From: Xenorhabdus kozodoii
GTDB taxonomy: Bacteria; Pseudomonadota; Gammaproteobacteria; Enterobacterales; Enterobacteriaceae
Assembly: GCF_002632875.1 (NCBI RefSeq)
Contig: NZ_NJCX01000016.1
Span: 1-64,000 of the forward strand
Length of the DNA stretch: 64,000 nt
Direction of reading: 5' to 3'
Part shown: positions 30,874 through 40,674 of the stretch, in pieces
How the letters are laid out: every line of letters starts with the position of its first letter
How positions within the stretch are numbered: position 1 is the stretch's first letter
Notes under the pieces: generated by a model
Database searches by the model: none
The model's input: only the letters and a program-made list of their open reading frames with translations
What the model was told of the DNA's origin: nothing
Translations under genes and position numbers: made by a program

Positions 30874-31688
30874 TGCACTTTCTCCGCGACATCACGGACT
30901 TGTTTCATTACGGCCGGTGTTTGCAGGCCAAATCCAAGTAGGCCCATTTCATCAACCACCACGACCTGTTTTTTCTTTCCTGCTGGCGTGAAACTTAACC
31001 CAGGAAGCTGCCAGATTTTATCCATACCCCCCAAAGTCTTTAACCCTTCGGTGCTGATCAGCAGTAAATCCGGTTTGCTGGCAATAACGCCTTCTTGAGA
31101 TAAAGGACGATATCCCTGGAAGCCTTGCATCGCATTTTTTGCACCAATGGCACGGATAATTTGATCGGCTGCGGTTTTCTGGCCCGCCGCCATTGGCATG
31201 ATGCCACCGTGACTCATGATAAAAACGACGTTAGTGGAAATATCTGACGTGTCGATATCTGCCAGTTGTTGCCGATATTGGGCAATCAATGCTTCCCCGC
31301 GTTTTGCCTGATTGACCGCCTTGGCGACGGTCATAATCTTTGCAGGAACGGCTTCTAACGAGGTTTCGCTGGTCACTTTAATCACTTTTATACCGGCATC
31401 TTCGACTTGCTTGAGTGCCAGGGAAGGTTGTGCCGATTCACTTGCGATCACCAGTGATGGGCGCATGGATAAGATCCCTTCTGAATTCAGCATCCTCATA
31501 TACCCGATATCAGGCAGGGAAAGCAGTTCTTTAGGATTTTGGCTGGTACTGTCCCTTGCGACAACATGCTGTCCTTCGCCAAGTGCAAAAACAATTTCAG
31601 ACACATCGCCACCAATGGTAACAATGCGTTCAGCAGAGAACACATTGAAAGAGATGGCAAGCATAAATGTTAGAAGCCATTTTTTCAT
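30870..31688 (-). CDS. hmuT: Periplasmic haem-binding protein HmuT
   Basis: 272 residues from the ATG at 31688, which overlaps the hmuS stop (ATGA); an upstream Met in the frame is within hmuS. Signal peptide 1-19 (MKKWLLTFMLAISFNVFSA). The PBP class III fold has RIVTIGGDVSEIVFALGEG at its start and VVARDSTSQNP, followed by the Tyr ligand loop DIGYMRMLNSEGIL. It shuttles haem from the receptor HmuR to HmuUV. Confidence 0.93.
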   Translation of the reverse strand: MKKWLLTFMLAISFNVFSAERIVTIGGDVSEIVFALGEGQHVVARDSTSQNPKELLSLPDIGYMRMLNSEGILSMRPSLVIASESAQPSLALKQVEDAGIKVIKVTSETSLEAVPAKIMTVAKAVNQAKRGEALIAQYRQQLADIDTSDISTNVVFIMSHGGIMPMAAGQKTAADQIIRAIGAKNAMQGFQGYRPLSQEGVIASKPDLLLISTEGLKTLGGMDKIWQLPGLSFTPAGKKKQVVVVDEMGLLGFGLQTPAVMKQVRDVAEKVQ

Positions 31689-32758
31689 GCTACACACGTT
31701 TCCTGTTCTGGTTGCAGTTTAGGTAAAGCCGCAATTTGTTCACGCCAATGAGCTTGCTCAGGCGTACCTTCAGTACGTTGGCCGTACAATTGTGCGATTT
31801 GATTGCCAGAGGCATCAAACAACTCAAGGCTGGTGACGAAGCCACAATCAGTCGGTTTACGGGTAACCCAACTTTCTGCAATGGCACTTTCAATCAGGTG
31901 CAAAGTGAAATTGCGATTGAAAATGTTGATCCATTTCTGGGAGGAATTTTCTTCCTGATAAGGCATCAGACGTTCCAATTTACCCGTGAAAATCTGGACA
32001 CAACCACGGTTCCCGACAAAGATCATGATTTCGTTTTGATCTTTATGGGCAACCTCTATCAGCTGAGTCAGGGCTGAATTATCCACACGATAAGCTAAAT
32101 CCTCTTTTACTGCATTGAAAATCTGCTGGCGGTTAAGGTTGTGGCGTTTCATCATGATGAAGAATTGATGAACGTCAGTCATGGCACGCCATTCTTCATC
32201 TAGCTGGGCTTTCAGTTGCTCTGTGACTTCTGCATGTTCAGGCACTGCTTCCGGTTGGATCTCCAACTCTGGATTTTCACTGGTCTGATATTTTTCGATC
32301 AGCGCTTCCCATGCAGCCATATCGGTGTTGCTGGTGGCATAGACTTTATGCAACGCATCGCCTTGGCGATCAAAGAATTGAATGCTATGACGCATCCCAT
32401 TTTTGGCCGGTTCAACCAGAGAGAAAATGCTGCTCCAGTGATCGAAGAATAGACGCAGGTCAAGCTCACGTGGGTTGAGGATCAAACCAACATGTGGGCT
32501 AAATTTAGTATTTTCATAGCATCCAATATGTTCATGCACGGCAAAGTCATTACGGGTGATCGCCTTGGTTTCGCCTACGGTTGCCAGCGCTTGAAGCAGA
32601 GTAGGTGCATCAATGTTCAGACGTTTTGCGTCGATACCGACACGGCTATGTAATAACTCGCTTTCACTGACATTAAGGTAAGCGGCCAGATCGCGGGCAT
32701 ATTTAGCTTTGTTTTCTGCCTTGGCTTGTAGATAACGTTCATAAAGTGACTGGTTCAC
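31685..32758 (-). CDS. hmuS: Haem-degrading/haem-binding protein HmuS
   Basis: 357 residues, ChuX/HutX-HemS family, made of two similar halves of a pair of beta-sheet domains. A proximal His is expected in the RNDFAVHEHIGCYENTKFSPHVG region (about 105-130), and FVGNRGCVQIFTGKLERL lies in the second half. It receives imported haem in the cytoplasm and, in relatives such as ChuS and HemS, releases its iron. The typical length is 345-355. It lies between the receptor and hmuT. Confidence 0.92.
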   Translation of the reverse strand: MNQSLYERYLQAKAENKAKYARDLAAYLNVSESELLHSRVGIDAKRLNIDAPTLLQALATVGETKAITRNDFAVHEHIGCYENTKFSPHVGLILNPRELDLRLFFDHWSSIFSLVEPAKNGMRHSIQFFDRQGDALHKVYATSNTDMAAWEALIEKYQTSENPELEIQPEAVPEHAEVTEQLKAQLDEEWRAMTDVHQFFIMMKRHNLNRQQIFNAVKEDLAYRVDNSALTQLIEVAHKDQNEIMIFVGNRGCVQIFTGKLERLMPYQEENSSQKWINIFNRNFTLHLIESAIAESWVTRKPTDCGFVTSLELFDASGNQIAQLYGQRTEGTPEQAHWREQIAALPKLQPEQETCVA

Positions 32759-32833
32759 AGTTGCTAGCTCCTTAAAAAAACGGTGTTTAAAAATAATGTT
32801 ATTTTAAAATCAAAGTCATAATCTGTTTGTTCT

Positions 32834-34876
32834 TTACCACTGGTAGCTCACAAACAGCTTGGCATTACGACCAGCCTGTGGTGCTCCCAGTGATGAGTAA
32901 TAGGATTTGTCGAAAGCGTTACCCAGCACAACGGAGGCCGTCAGCTCTTTTAATGTTCCATTACCATGGTAGCTGACGTAGAAGTCATTGACGCCATAAC
33001 CCGCGTATTGGGTAATTTTTTGGTTACGTTCATTCTTATCACCATTTTTTCCTCTGAGGTTGGTATGTTGGGTAAATTTACCGATCCATCCAATAGAAAA
33101 ATTGGTATTAAATAATGGAATATCCAATGTGCTGGTTAGGGTATCAGGACTCAATGCGCCTATAGAGGCGTCAGTTTCTTTATTTTTACCCGTTGTTCGG
33201 TTATAAGCGAGATCCCAAGAGAACCAGTCAGAGTCATACGTCATAGAAATGTCCCAACCCCAAATTTTGGCTTTTGGGATATTGAAAGATGTCGTAAATC
33301 TCATATCAGGTGTCACAGTGGAAGATATGTAATCTTTCGCCTGAGTATCAAAATAGCTAGCTTTAAATTTCAAACCATCATTGTTGGTAAACAGTTCATC
33401 GAAACGCAGCCCGAAACCGTATTCTTGAGTTTCATTGCTTTCAGGACGTAAGTTTGGATTGGGTTTCCAATAGTTTGTAAGTCCAGGACCACCTGTCTTT
33501 GAAGGCATATAGAAATGTTTCGAATCGTTATACATTTCGCCCATACCCGGAGCACGGAATGCCTGGGAATAGGAAGCAAATAACATTGACCAATCTGTAG
33601 GGGTGATACTAATGGCGCCTTTTGATGACCATTTGTCGGCACTGATATCATCATATTTGCTATTTGTGGCTTTGTAATTGTCGTAACGTGTACCCACAAT
33701 AAACGAGACAGGTAGATCACGCAGGGTCATCTCGTTTTGGAACCAGCCAGAGGCAAAATGAATATTGGCGTTGGGAAAACCCTCTACTATATTGCTACTT
33801 GGCTGTTGTTTTTGCTTATAAGCCTCACCACCATAGGTAAATTGGTGTGTCGCAAAGGCGGTATTTCCCAAATGGGAACGATTTTCAAGTTTTATACCAT
33901 AAGTCTCTTGCTTACGGCCTTCAAAGCTCTTGTCTTTATTTTTGTTATTAATATTTATATCGGAATAATAAATATCTGCTCTGGCGTTTAACCAGCTATA
34001 TTCTGCTGGATTTAACTGATAAGACAGTTGGGCATCACGTTGTATTGTGGTGCGGTCTACATGTTGACTGTCATCTCTGTTTGGAAATTGTGGATTTTTA
34101 GGCTCATGTGCATCGTTGCGATAATAACGCAGGCTTCCGCTGAGTTTTTGGTTGTCATTTATTTTCCAAGAACCTTTTGCCAAGGCATTACCGATGAACT
34201 CATCGTTATATTCTGTTACGCCTTTTCCAAAACGGATATTGCCGACATCGCGGGTGCCAAATGCAAATAATCCATCAAACTGTTCTGTCTTACCGAATGC
34301 GGTTCCACCCAATCCCAGACTATGGTCACCACTACCTGCGCGGCTGAAGACACGAAAACCCGTATTTTTGCCTTCTTCCAATAGATCAGCGGCATCCACT
34401 GTTTGGTAGGCGATAACACCACCCAAGGCACCACTGCCATATAATAACGCTGATGGGCCACGGACAACTTCAACTTGCTTAATCAAGGCTGGATCAAGGA
34501 ACACGCCGTTGAGGTGCCCAGTGTCAGTTCCTTGTCGAATACCATCAACCAGCGTCAAAACCCCTTTTTGAGAATAACCGCGCATGCTGATATCTTGGCC
34601 ATTGGCACGACCAATGCCAGCGATATCAACGCCTGGAATGGTGCGCAGTAAATCATTTGCGTTGCCTGCAACCTGGTTACTGGCTGAATTGCCTTCAATA
34701 ACTGTCACCATCATAGGTGCTTCAAAACTGTCACGTTGGTTGCCAGTGGCATATACCACCAACGTATCTTTAGATGATTTATCTTTCTCAGAATGTACTG
34801 TTGTTGCATTCGCAGAAGATAAACCTGCGAAGATGAGTACGCTTAATGTCGACAGTTTTAGATTTGATGATTTCAT
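32834..34876 (-). CDS. hmuR: TonB-dependent haem receptor HmuR
   Basis: 680 residues from the ATG at 34876, where the signal peptide MKSSNLKLSTLSVLIFAGLS begins; two earlier in-frame starts exist. A TonB box KDTLVVYATG follows the signal, then a plug (about 50-180) with RTIPGVDIAGIGRANGQDIS and a 22-strand barrel. The haem-receptor motifs FRAP (SQAFRAPGMGEMY) and NPNL (KPNPNLRPESNETQEYG) are both present. The sequence ends LFVSYQW with the C-terminal aromatic needed for barrel assembly. It takes up haem and haem proteins and is the first full gene of the operon. Confidence 0.95.
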   Translation of the reverse strand: MKSSNLKLSTLSVLIFAGLSSANATTVHSEKDKSSKDTLVVYATGNQRDSFEAPMMVTVIEGNSASNQVAGNANDLLRTIPGVDIAGIGRANGQDISMRGYSQKGVLTLVDGIRQGTDTGHLNGVFLDPALIKQVEVVRGPSALLYGSGALGGVIAYQTVDAADLLEEGKNTGFRVFSRAGSGDHSLGLGGTAFGKTEQFDGLFAFGTRDVGNIRFGKGVTEYNDEFIGNALAKGSWKINDNQKLSGSLRYYRNDAHEPKNPQFPNRDDSQHVDRTTIQRDAQLSYQLNPAEYSWLNARADIYYSDININNKNKDKSFEGRKQETYGIKLENRSHLGNTAFATHQFTYGGEAYKQKQQPSSNIVEGFPNANIHFASGWFQNEMTLRDLPVSFIVGTRYDNYKATNSKYDDISADKWSSKGAISITPTDWSMLFASYSQAFRAPGMGEMYNDSKHFYMPSKTGGPGLTNYWKPNPNLRPESNETQEYGFGLRFDELFTNNDGLKFKASYFDTQAKDYISSTVTPDMRFTTSFNIPKAKIWGWDISMTYDSDWFSWDLAYNRTTGKNKETDASIGALSPDTLTSTLDIPLFNTNFSIGWIGKFTQHTNLRGKNGDKNERNQKITQYAGYGVNDFYVSYHGNGTLKELTASVVLGNAFDKSYYSSLGAPQAGRNAKLFVSYQW

Positions 34877-34976
34877 TAGAGTCATGCAGGTCAATTTCCG
34901 TGCTGAAATAGCGTGTTTCTATGAACACAATTAACTGATATCTCACCGTTATTCAGCGGTGAGCTTGTTGGGTTTT

Positions 34977-35182
34977 TTATCGCGTTAGAATAAATTTGCT
35001 GGATTTGGGCGGACGTAACGGGAAAATCTGCTTTGGTGGCAAATTTTCATAGCATACGGTTTTCCCAATAGCGGTTGACGATCGATGTCATTGATCCTTA
35101 CAGGATCGTTGGATAGATCAGGAATAATCTGCTGTTGCAGATGACTTGTGTCGCAACGTTGATGGTGTGCTAATTTTTCCAT
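34977..35182 (-). pseudogene. hemP: hemP haem-uptake small protein, apparently frameshifted
   Basis: The frame from the ATG at 35182 encodes ...RINDIDRQPLLG.. and ..MKICHQ, typical of HemP, then ends early as ...RPNPANLF-stop. In another frame from the same point the DNA reads QIFPLRPP then KSSKFILTR-stop (stop at 34977-34979), which is the conserved HemP C-terminus (QIY-LR-T--GKLILTK). Adding one base to the AAA run (plus positions 35032-35034) joins the two into a 68-residue protein. A one-base deletion, or a sequencing error in the run, is the simplest reading. It lies between the Fur box and hmuR. Confidence 0.75.
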
Positions 35183-35207
35183 AATCAAATTGAACAATAA
35201 TTATTCT

Positions 35208-35226
35208 GATATTGAGAATAATTATC
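35208..35226 (-). promoter_or_regulatory. Fur box of the haem operon
   Basis: GATATTGAGAATAATTATC agrees with the Fur 19-mer GATAATGATAATCATTATC at 16 of 19 positions. It lies about 26-44 bases upstream of hemP, in the promoter position. Confidence 0.8.
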
Positions 35227-35358
35227 GTTTCAACAGGGGTTAACTTCAAGCTCTTTTTTCGATATCTGGAATTTTATATCATTTATTTGAATTTAAAGGA
35301 TTTATTTTTCATGGTGGGTGGCTCCGACGGCGGGTAGGAGCCAAGATAAAGAAAGGAT

Positions 35359-36405
35359 TCAGGAACGATTTTGTATGGCTTGGTCAAGGATATTGATAAA
35401 TTCTTCCGTATCCTGCCAACTAAGGCATGGGTCGGTAATCGATTGGCCGTAGGTTAAGGTTCCACCCTTGATGACTTTTTGTGTTCCTTCGACTAAAAAA
35501 CTTTCAGCCATCACACCAGCAATCGCGGTTGAACCAGATTGGATTTGTTCACCAATATTTCTTGCAATATCCAATTGACGACGATGAATTTTCTGACAAT
35601 TCGCGTGGCTGCAATCCACAATTAAGCGTTCGGGTAAGTGAAATTCACGTAATTTATGGCAGGTTGCTGCAATATCTTCGGCATTGTAATTCGGTTTTTT
35701 CCCACCCCGCATAATAATATGTCCATAAGGGTTGCCGTTGGTTTGATAAATCGTCATTTGACCATTTTTATCTGGGGATAAAAACATATGCTTGGCGCGT
35801 GCCGCACGTATTGCATCAATGGCGATAAGCGTATTGCCATCCGTCCCGTTTTTAAAGCCAACCGGGCATGACAGGGCGGAGGCCATTTCCCGGTGAATTT
35901 GGCTCTCTGTTGTTCTGGCGCCGATCGCTCCCCAGCTAATTAAATCGGCAATGTATTGGCCGGTGATCATATCCAGAAATTCTGTCGCAGTCGGAACACC
36001 CAATTCATTGATCTCAATTAGTAACTTACGGGCAAGAGAGATCCCTTTATTGACCTGACACGATCCATCCAACAGGGGATCTGAAATTAAGCCTTTCCAG
36101 CCAACAACCGTTCTCGGTTTCTCGAAATAGGTTCGCATGATAATTTCTAAATTGTGCTGGTATTTTTCGCGCAGGGGGAGTAAGCGAGAGGCATAATCAA
36201 GGGCGGCATCAACATCATGAATCGAGCAGGGTCCAATAATGACCAGTAAACGGTGATCTTCGCCGGTCAGGATGGATTCAATACGCTGTCGTGACGATGT
36301 CACATTTTGCAAGATCTTGTCTGATATAGGATATTGTTCTGCAAGTGCTTTAGGTGTAATCAGGCTATCAATACGGCGGGTTCTTAGCTCATCTGTTTTG
36401 TACAT
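35359..36405 (-). CDS. aroH: DAHP synthase, Trp-type (AroH)
   Basis: 348 residues, the E. coli AroH length and almost the same sequence: MYKTDELRTRRIDSLITP, IIGPCSIHD, MRTYFEKPRTVVGWKG, the metal-site Cys in GPCSIH, and GARTTESQIHREMASALSCP. It condenses phosphoenolpyruvate and erythrose 4-phosphate into 3-deoxy-D-arabino-heptulosonate 7-phosphate, the first step to aromatic amino acids. E. coli AroH is repressed by TrpR; no convincing trp operator is visible upstream here. The neighbours ppsR and ppsA, which handle phosphoenolpyruvate supply, are the same as in E. coli. Confidence 0.93.
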   Translation of the reverse strand: MYKTDELRTRRIDSLITPKALAEQYPISDKILQNVTSSRQRIESILTGEDHRLLVIIGPCSIHDVDAALDYASRLLPLREKYQHNLEIIMRTYFEKPRTVVGWKGLISDPLLDGSCQVNKGISLARKLLIEINELGVPTATEFLDMITGQYIADLISWGAIGARTTESQIHREMASALSCPVGFKNGTDGNTLIAIDAIRAARAKHMFLSPDKNGQMTIYQTNGNPYGHIIMRGGKKPNYNAEDIAATCHKLREFHLPERLIVDCSHANCQKIHRRQLDIARNIGEQIQSGSTAIAGVMAESFLVEGTQKVIKGGTLTYGQSITDPCLSWQDTEEFINILDQAIQNRS

Positions 36406-36510
36406 ATACTTTCTTTCTCGGATTCCACTTCATATTGAGACAGAGTTTGAAATAACTGGGGGATCACAATAACTCAACGCCCGGTAAATTCAACAGACAA
36501 TCATGATATT

Positions 36511-36615
36511 TATACCCGTCGTCTTTCAAGATGCGTCTTATATCTCCCCGCGCAGCGGGGAGATATAAACACTCTCATTGGCTTGCAAACGGCAACTTGA
36601 AGTTGGATTGGTATA
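36511..36615 (+). repeat. Palindromic intergenic repeat, copy B
   Basis: 105 bp with TATACC...GGTATA ends. Core hairpin TATCTCCCCGC and GCGGGGAGATA around loop GCA (36541-36565), left flank CTTTCAAGATGCGTC, right flank TTGCAAACGGCAACTTGAAG. It lies in the aroH-ppsR gap. Confidence 0.9.
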
Positions 36616-36666
36616 TGCGAGAAAGTGGCGTGAATAAATATTGTTAAACATATTTGTGTTTTGCCA

Positions 36667-37530
36667 TCAGAACATACGGCGTTTTAATCCCAGGCTGTCA
36701 ATAATTTTGGTAGAAATCTCTTCGACAGAATAATTAGTGGTATTCAGGTAACTGATCTTATTTTTTCGGAATAAAGCCTCAACTTCAGCAATTTCAATCC
36801 GACATTGTCGTAATGACGCATAACGGCTATTTTCACGCCGCTCTTCACGAATGGCCGCAAGCCTTTCCGGGCTAATCGTCAGGCCAAACAATTTATGTTG
36901 AAAGGGTTTTAAGGCGGGGGGTAGCTGTAAATTATCCATATCATCTGAGGTAAAAGGATAGTTTGCCGCCTGAATACCAAATTGCATAGCAAGATAGAGG
37001 CTGGTTGGTGTTTTTCCACAACGGGATACGCCCAGAATAATCACGTGGGCCTGATCAAGATTACGCAGTGAAATACCATCATCATGGGCGAGGGTGTAAT
37101 CGATGGCAGCAATGCGGGCATCATATTGCCCCAGATTTTTTTTAGATAAGCCGTGGGTTCGGTGTAATTCCGGTTGTGGCTCCAGGCCAATTTCTTGTTG
37201 TATTGGCGCGACCAAGGTTTGAACAATATCCTGACAAAATCCGTTGCTACGCGTAATAATGCTTTTAACTTCATCTGAAATAATGGAGTAAAAAACTAAC
37301 GGCCTGATTTGGGTTTGTTGATATATCGCGTTTATTTGATCCCGAACTTCCTCTGCCCTGGTTTTGCTCGTGACGAAAGGTAAGGTATAGGAAATAAGGG
37401 TAATTGGAAATTGGGACAACACGGCATGGCCTAATACTTCTGCCGTAATTGCTGTTCCATCGGAAATAAAAAATACACTGCGTTCCAGTGTTTCATTTTC
37501 CGGTGTTTGGGGGATAAGCGTTTTTATCAT
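36667..37530 (-). CDS. ppsR: PEP synthase regulatory protein PpsR
   Basis: 287 residues from the ATG at 37530; an earlier start would add 11 residues with no better ribosome site. It matches E. coli PpsR (277): [20 protein letters not shown], the P-loop-like [17 protein letters not shown], and [14 protein letters not shown]. It is a bifunctional kinase/pyrophosphorylase that inactivates and reactivates PEP synthase by ADP-dependent phosphorylation of its regulatory Thr. It is transcribed away from ppsA, its substrate gene. Confidence 0.94.
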   Translation of the reverse strand: MIKTLIPQTPENETLERSVFFISDGTAITAEVLGHAVLSQFPITLISYTLPFVTSKTRAEEVRDQINAIYQQTQIRPLVFYSIISDEVKSIITRSNGFCQDIVQTLVAPIQQEIGLEPQPELHRTHGLSKKNLGQYDARIAAIDYTLAHDDGISLRNLDQAHVIILGVSRCGKTPTSLYLAMQFGIQAANYPFTSDDMDNLQLPPALKPFQHKLFGLTISPERLAAIREERRENSRYASLRQCRIEIAEVEALFRKNKISYLNTTNYSVEEISTKIIDSLGLKRRMF

Positions 37531-37612
37531 TGGCGTTTTTCTTTTGTCGTTAATAAACATCATCAGCGTGGTTCATTTTCCAGATTATACCCGTAAAAAA
37601 ATAATATTGTTG

Positions 37613-37626
37613 GGTTGATCGATTCA
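37613..37626 (+). promoter_or_regulatory. Candidate Cra (FruR) site upstream of ppsA
   Basis: GTTGATCGATTCA resembles the Cra consensus TGAATCGNTTCA with one mismatch. It lies about 105 bases upstream of the ppsA start. In E. coli Cra activates ppsA. Confidence 0.45.
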
Positions 37627-37730
37627 CCTTTCCATATCTGACAAGACAATGTGCTAGGCTATTTCCTGCTGTAAAGAGCAGCTTCAATTTTCCGATTTGT
37701 ACCTCCGAATGTAAAAAAGGATCGTTTCTA

Positions 37731-40109
37731 ATGTCCAATAGTGGCCTCACCCCAAGCAATGTGCTCTGGTATAACCAATTAGGCATGAATGATGTTAGTC
37801 GAGTCGGTGGTAAAAACGCCTCGCTTGGCGAGATGATTACCAATCTGGCTGAACTTGGCGTGTCCGTTCCCAATGGGTTTGCTACAACTGCACAGGCATT
37901 TAATGATTTTCTGGAACAAAGTGGTGTGAACCAGCGTATTTACCAATTGCTGGATGAAACCCATGTGGATGATGTCAATCAATTGGCTAAAGCCGGTGCA
38001 CAGATCCGCCAATGGGTGATTGACACACCATTTACGGCTCAACTTGAAAAAGATATCCGTAATGCCTATCTGCAACTCTCTGAAGGCGTGCCTGATGCTT
38101 CTTTTGCCGTGCGCTCTTCTGCAACAGCGGAAGATATGCCGGATGCTTCTTTTGCTGGACAGCAAGAAACGTTCTTGAATGTGCAAGGCATTGATGCGGT
38201 GATGGTCGCTATCAAGCATGTCTTTGCATCGCTTTTTAATGATCGGGCTATTTCTTACCGTGTTCATCAGGGTTACGACCACCGCGGCGTTGCACTTTCG
38301 GCGGGGGTGCAGCGTATGGTGCGTTCTGATTTGGCTTCATCTGGGGTCATGTTTACCATTGATACTGAGTCAGGTTTTGACCAGGTTGTGTTTATTACGT
38401 CAGCTTATGGCCTGGGGGAGATGGTCGTGCAGGGAGCGGTAAACCCTGATGAGTTTTATGTTCATAAACCTACGTTGGAAAAGCATCGTCCTGCCATCGT
38501 GCGCCGCAATCTTGGCTCCAAAAAAATACGCATGGTTTACGCGGACAGCAAAGAACATGGGAAACAAGTGCGTACGGAGAATATATCAGATGAACTGCGC
38601 AATCGTTTTTCTTTGGCCGACAGTGAGGTGGAAGAATTAGCCAGGCAGGCTGTGCTGATCGAGAAACATTATGGTCGCCCAATGGATATCGAGTGGGCGA
38701 AAGATGGGCACAATGGCAAATTGTATATTGTCCAGGCTCGCCCTGAAACGGTTCGGTCAAATCAGCAGGTCATGGAACGCTACCAACTCAATGAGCACGG
38801 CAATGTGTTGGTGGAAGGTCGGGCGATTGGGCATCGTATTGGTGTTGGAACGGTCAAGGTTATCCACAATTTGAGTGAAATGGATCGCATTCAAGTGGGG
38901 GATGTGTTGGTAACTGACATGACTGACCCCGATTGGGAGCCGATCATGAAAAAAGCCGCGGCCATTGTCACTAATCGTGGAGGACGTACTTGCCATGCCG
39001 CCATTATTGCCCGTGAATTGGGTATCCCTGCTGTTGTGGGCTGCGGCGATGCGACGGAACGTTTGCAAGAAGGCCAACAGGTCACGGTGTCTTGCTCAGA
39101 AGGTGATACAGGTTACGTTTATCAGAATAAATTAGACTTTAGTGTTCAGAGTTCCCAGGTTGATAGGTTGCCGGAATTAGATGTGAAGATCATGATGAAT
39201 GTGGGTAATCCTGATCGCGCATTTGATTTCGCCTGTTTGCCAAATGAAGGGGTTGGCCTGGCGCGACTGGAGTTTATTATTAACCGCATGATCGGTGTGC
39301 ACCCTCGTGCCCTGCTTGAATTTTCCGCACAATCCCATGAGCTGCAAGAACAAATTAAGTCGCTGATGGTGGGTTATGATGACCCAATTGAATTTTATGT
39401 CGGGAAATTGACCGAAGGGATTGCCACGTTGGCGGCAGCATTCTGGCCTAAGCGTGTGATTGTTCGCTTGTCAGATTTTAAATCCAATGAATATGCGAAC
39501 TTGGTGGGGGGCGACCTGTATGAACCACATGAAGAAAACCCGATGCTGGGGTTCCGTGGCGCAGGGCGTTACGTCTCTGATAATTTCCGCCAATGTTTTG
39601 CTTTGGAGTGTGAGGCGATCAAACGAGTACGCAACGTGATGGGGTTAACGAATGTTGAAGTGATGATCCCCTTTGTACGTACCGTTGCTCAGGCGGAAGC
39701 TGTCATTGCGGAATTGGCATCCCAGGGCTTAAAGCGCGGCGAGGATGGCTTGAAAGTCATCATGATGTGTGAAATTCCGTCGAATGCATTATTGGCAGAT
39801 CAATTCCTTGAACATTTTGACGGTTTCTCAATTGGCTCAAATGATATGACGCAATTGGCGTTGGGATTAGATCGCGATTCTGGTGTGGTCTCCGAATTAT
39901 TTGATGAACGCAATGATGCGGTAAAACAGTTGCTTTCCATGGCAATTCAAGCGGCTAAACGGCAGGGGAAATATGTTGGTATCTGTGGACAGGGACCGTC
40001 GGATCATGAAGATTTTGCCCAGTGGCTAATGGAGGAGGGAATTGACAGTTTATCGTTGAATCCTGATACCGTCGTGAAAACATGGATTGCTTTAGCTGGA
40101 AATAACTGA
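37731..40109 (+). CDS. ppsA: Phosphoenolpyruvate synthase
   Basis: 792 residues, the E. coli length. An N-terminal ATP-grasp domain (about 15-340) starts with [13 protein letters not shown] and includes [20 protein letters not shown]. The swivelling phosphohistidine domain has His-422 in [20 protein letters not shown], and the C-terminal TIM barrel contains [18 protein letters not shown] and GICGQGPSD with its catalytic Cys. It converts pyruvate and ATP to phosphoenolpyruvate, AMP and phosphate in gluconeogenesis. Regulated by PpsR and probably by Cra. Confidence 0.96.
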   Translation: MSNSGLTPSNVLWYNQLGMNDVSRVGGKNASLGEMITNLAELGVSVPNGFATTAQAFNDFLEQSGVNQRIYQLLDETHVDDVNQLAKAGAQIRQWVIDTPFTAQLEKDIRNAYLQLSEGVPDASFAVRSSATAEDMPDASFAGQQETFLNVQGIDAVMVAIKHVFASLFNDRAISYRVHQGYDHRGVALSAGVQRMVRSDLASSGVMFTIDTESGFDQVVFITSAYGLGEMVVQGAVNPDEFYVHKPTLEKHRPAIVRRNLGSKKIRMVYADSKEHGKQVRTENISDELRNRFSLADSEVEELARQAVLIEKHYGRPMDIEWAKDGHNGKLYIVQARPETVRSNQQVMERYQLNEHGNVLVEGRAIGHRIGVGTVKVIHNLSEMDRIQVGDVLVTDMTDPDWEPIMKKAAAIVTNRGGRTCHAAIIARELGIPAVVGCGDATERLQEGQQVTVSCSEGDTGYVYQNKLDFSVQSSQVDRLPELDVKIMMNVGNPDRAFDFACLPNEGVGLARLEFIINRMIGVHPRALLEFSAQSHELQEQIKSLMVGYDDPIEFYVGKLTEGIATLAAAFWPKRVIVRLSDFKSNEYANLVGGDLYEPHEENPMLGFRGAGRYVSDNFRQCFALECEAIKRVRNVMGLTNVEVMIPFVRTVAQAEAVIAELASQGLKRGEDGLKVIMMCEIPSNALLADQFLEHFDGFSIGSNDMTQLALGLDRDSGVVSELFDERNDAVKQLLSMAIQAAKRQGKYVGICGQGPSDHEDFAQWLMEEGIDSLSLNPDTVVKTWIALAGNN

Positions 40110-40137
40110 TCGAACCTAATTCAAACCTAAATATAAA

Positions 40138-40163
40138 AGCCTGAAAGTAACCTGACAGGCTTT
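40138..40163 (+). terminator. Terminator after ppsA
   Basis: AGCCTG (40138-40143) and CAGGCT (40156-40161) pair across a 12-base loop, followed by TT. It abuts repeat copy C. Confidence 0.55.
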
Positions 40164-40164
40164 G

Positions 40165-40268
40165 ATACCAATCCAACTTCAAGTTGCAGTTTGCAAACCA
40201 ATGAGCGTGTTGATATCTCCCCGCTGCGCGGGGAGATATAAGACGTATCTTGAAAGGCGATGGGTATA
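40165..40268 (-). repeat. Palindromic intergenic repeat, copy C
   Basis: About 104 bp, in the orientation opposite to copy B: CTTCAAGTTGCAGTTTGCAA on the left, core ATATCTCCCCGC and GCGGGGAGATAT around loop TGC, TATCTTGAAAG on the right. Ends ATACC and GGGTATA. It lies between the ppsA terminator and rprA. Confidence 0.9.
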
Positions 40269-40329
40269 TATTCTCTGTAATCTAATTTTTTTTAGAATAG
40301 AGGATTAATTATCGAGAAGATAGAAAATA

Positions 40330-40437
40330 CGCAAAAAAAAAGCCTATCATGGGCTGACAGGCAAAGACTACACACAGCAATATATATTACTTCATTGAAC
40401 CCAGCCTATGGCGTTATAGGCTGAGATAGCAATACTC
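40330..40437 (-). ncRNA. rprA: RprA small RNA, divergent
   Basis: Read on the minus strand, the 3' half gives ATTGCTGTGTGTAGTCTTTGCC followed (in two pieces) by a terminator, GCCTGTCA and TGATAGGC around GCCCA, and nine T. The first piece is identical to the conserved core of E. coli RprA (shown here shortened: GCTGTGTGTAGTCTTTGCC). The 5' half differs, with a hairpin CAGCCTAT/ATAGGCTG (40402-40423). In E. coli RprA lies next to ydiK, as here. It activates rpoS translation. The 5' end is estimated from a 105-nt length and may be off by tens of bases. Confidence 0.75.
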
Positions 40438-40674
40438 TGGGAAACATTTGTTTCGATGGAGTGAATACTAATTTAATAAATGCGTTTATTCATTAAGAAT
40501 TCTCTTAATAAATAGAGAGTAGAAAAGAAAATTTGAAAAAATAACTTTTTTGCAACAATTTTCTTGATGGGTTTGATTCATTTTGAAAAATAAATTTGCA
40601 TTGGCGTTCAGATAATATATTTACCAGTTTGATAATTGCGCGAAAATATTATTTTTCGCGCAGTTATTTGATTA

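Noticed and set aside
35183-35197. Earlier TTG start for hemP
   Set aside because: It adds five residues with no ribosome site; the ATG at 35182 fits the family.
36406-36510. trp operator upstream of aroH
   Set aside because: No GTACTAGTTAACTAGTAC-like palindrome is visible; E. coli regulation cannot be assumed.
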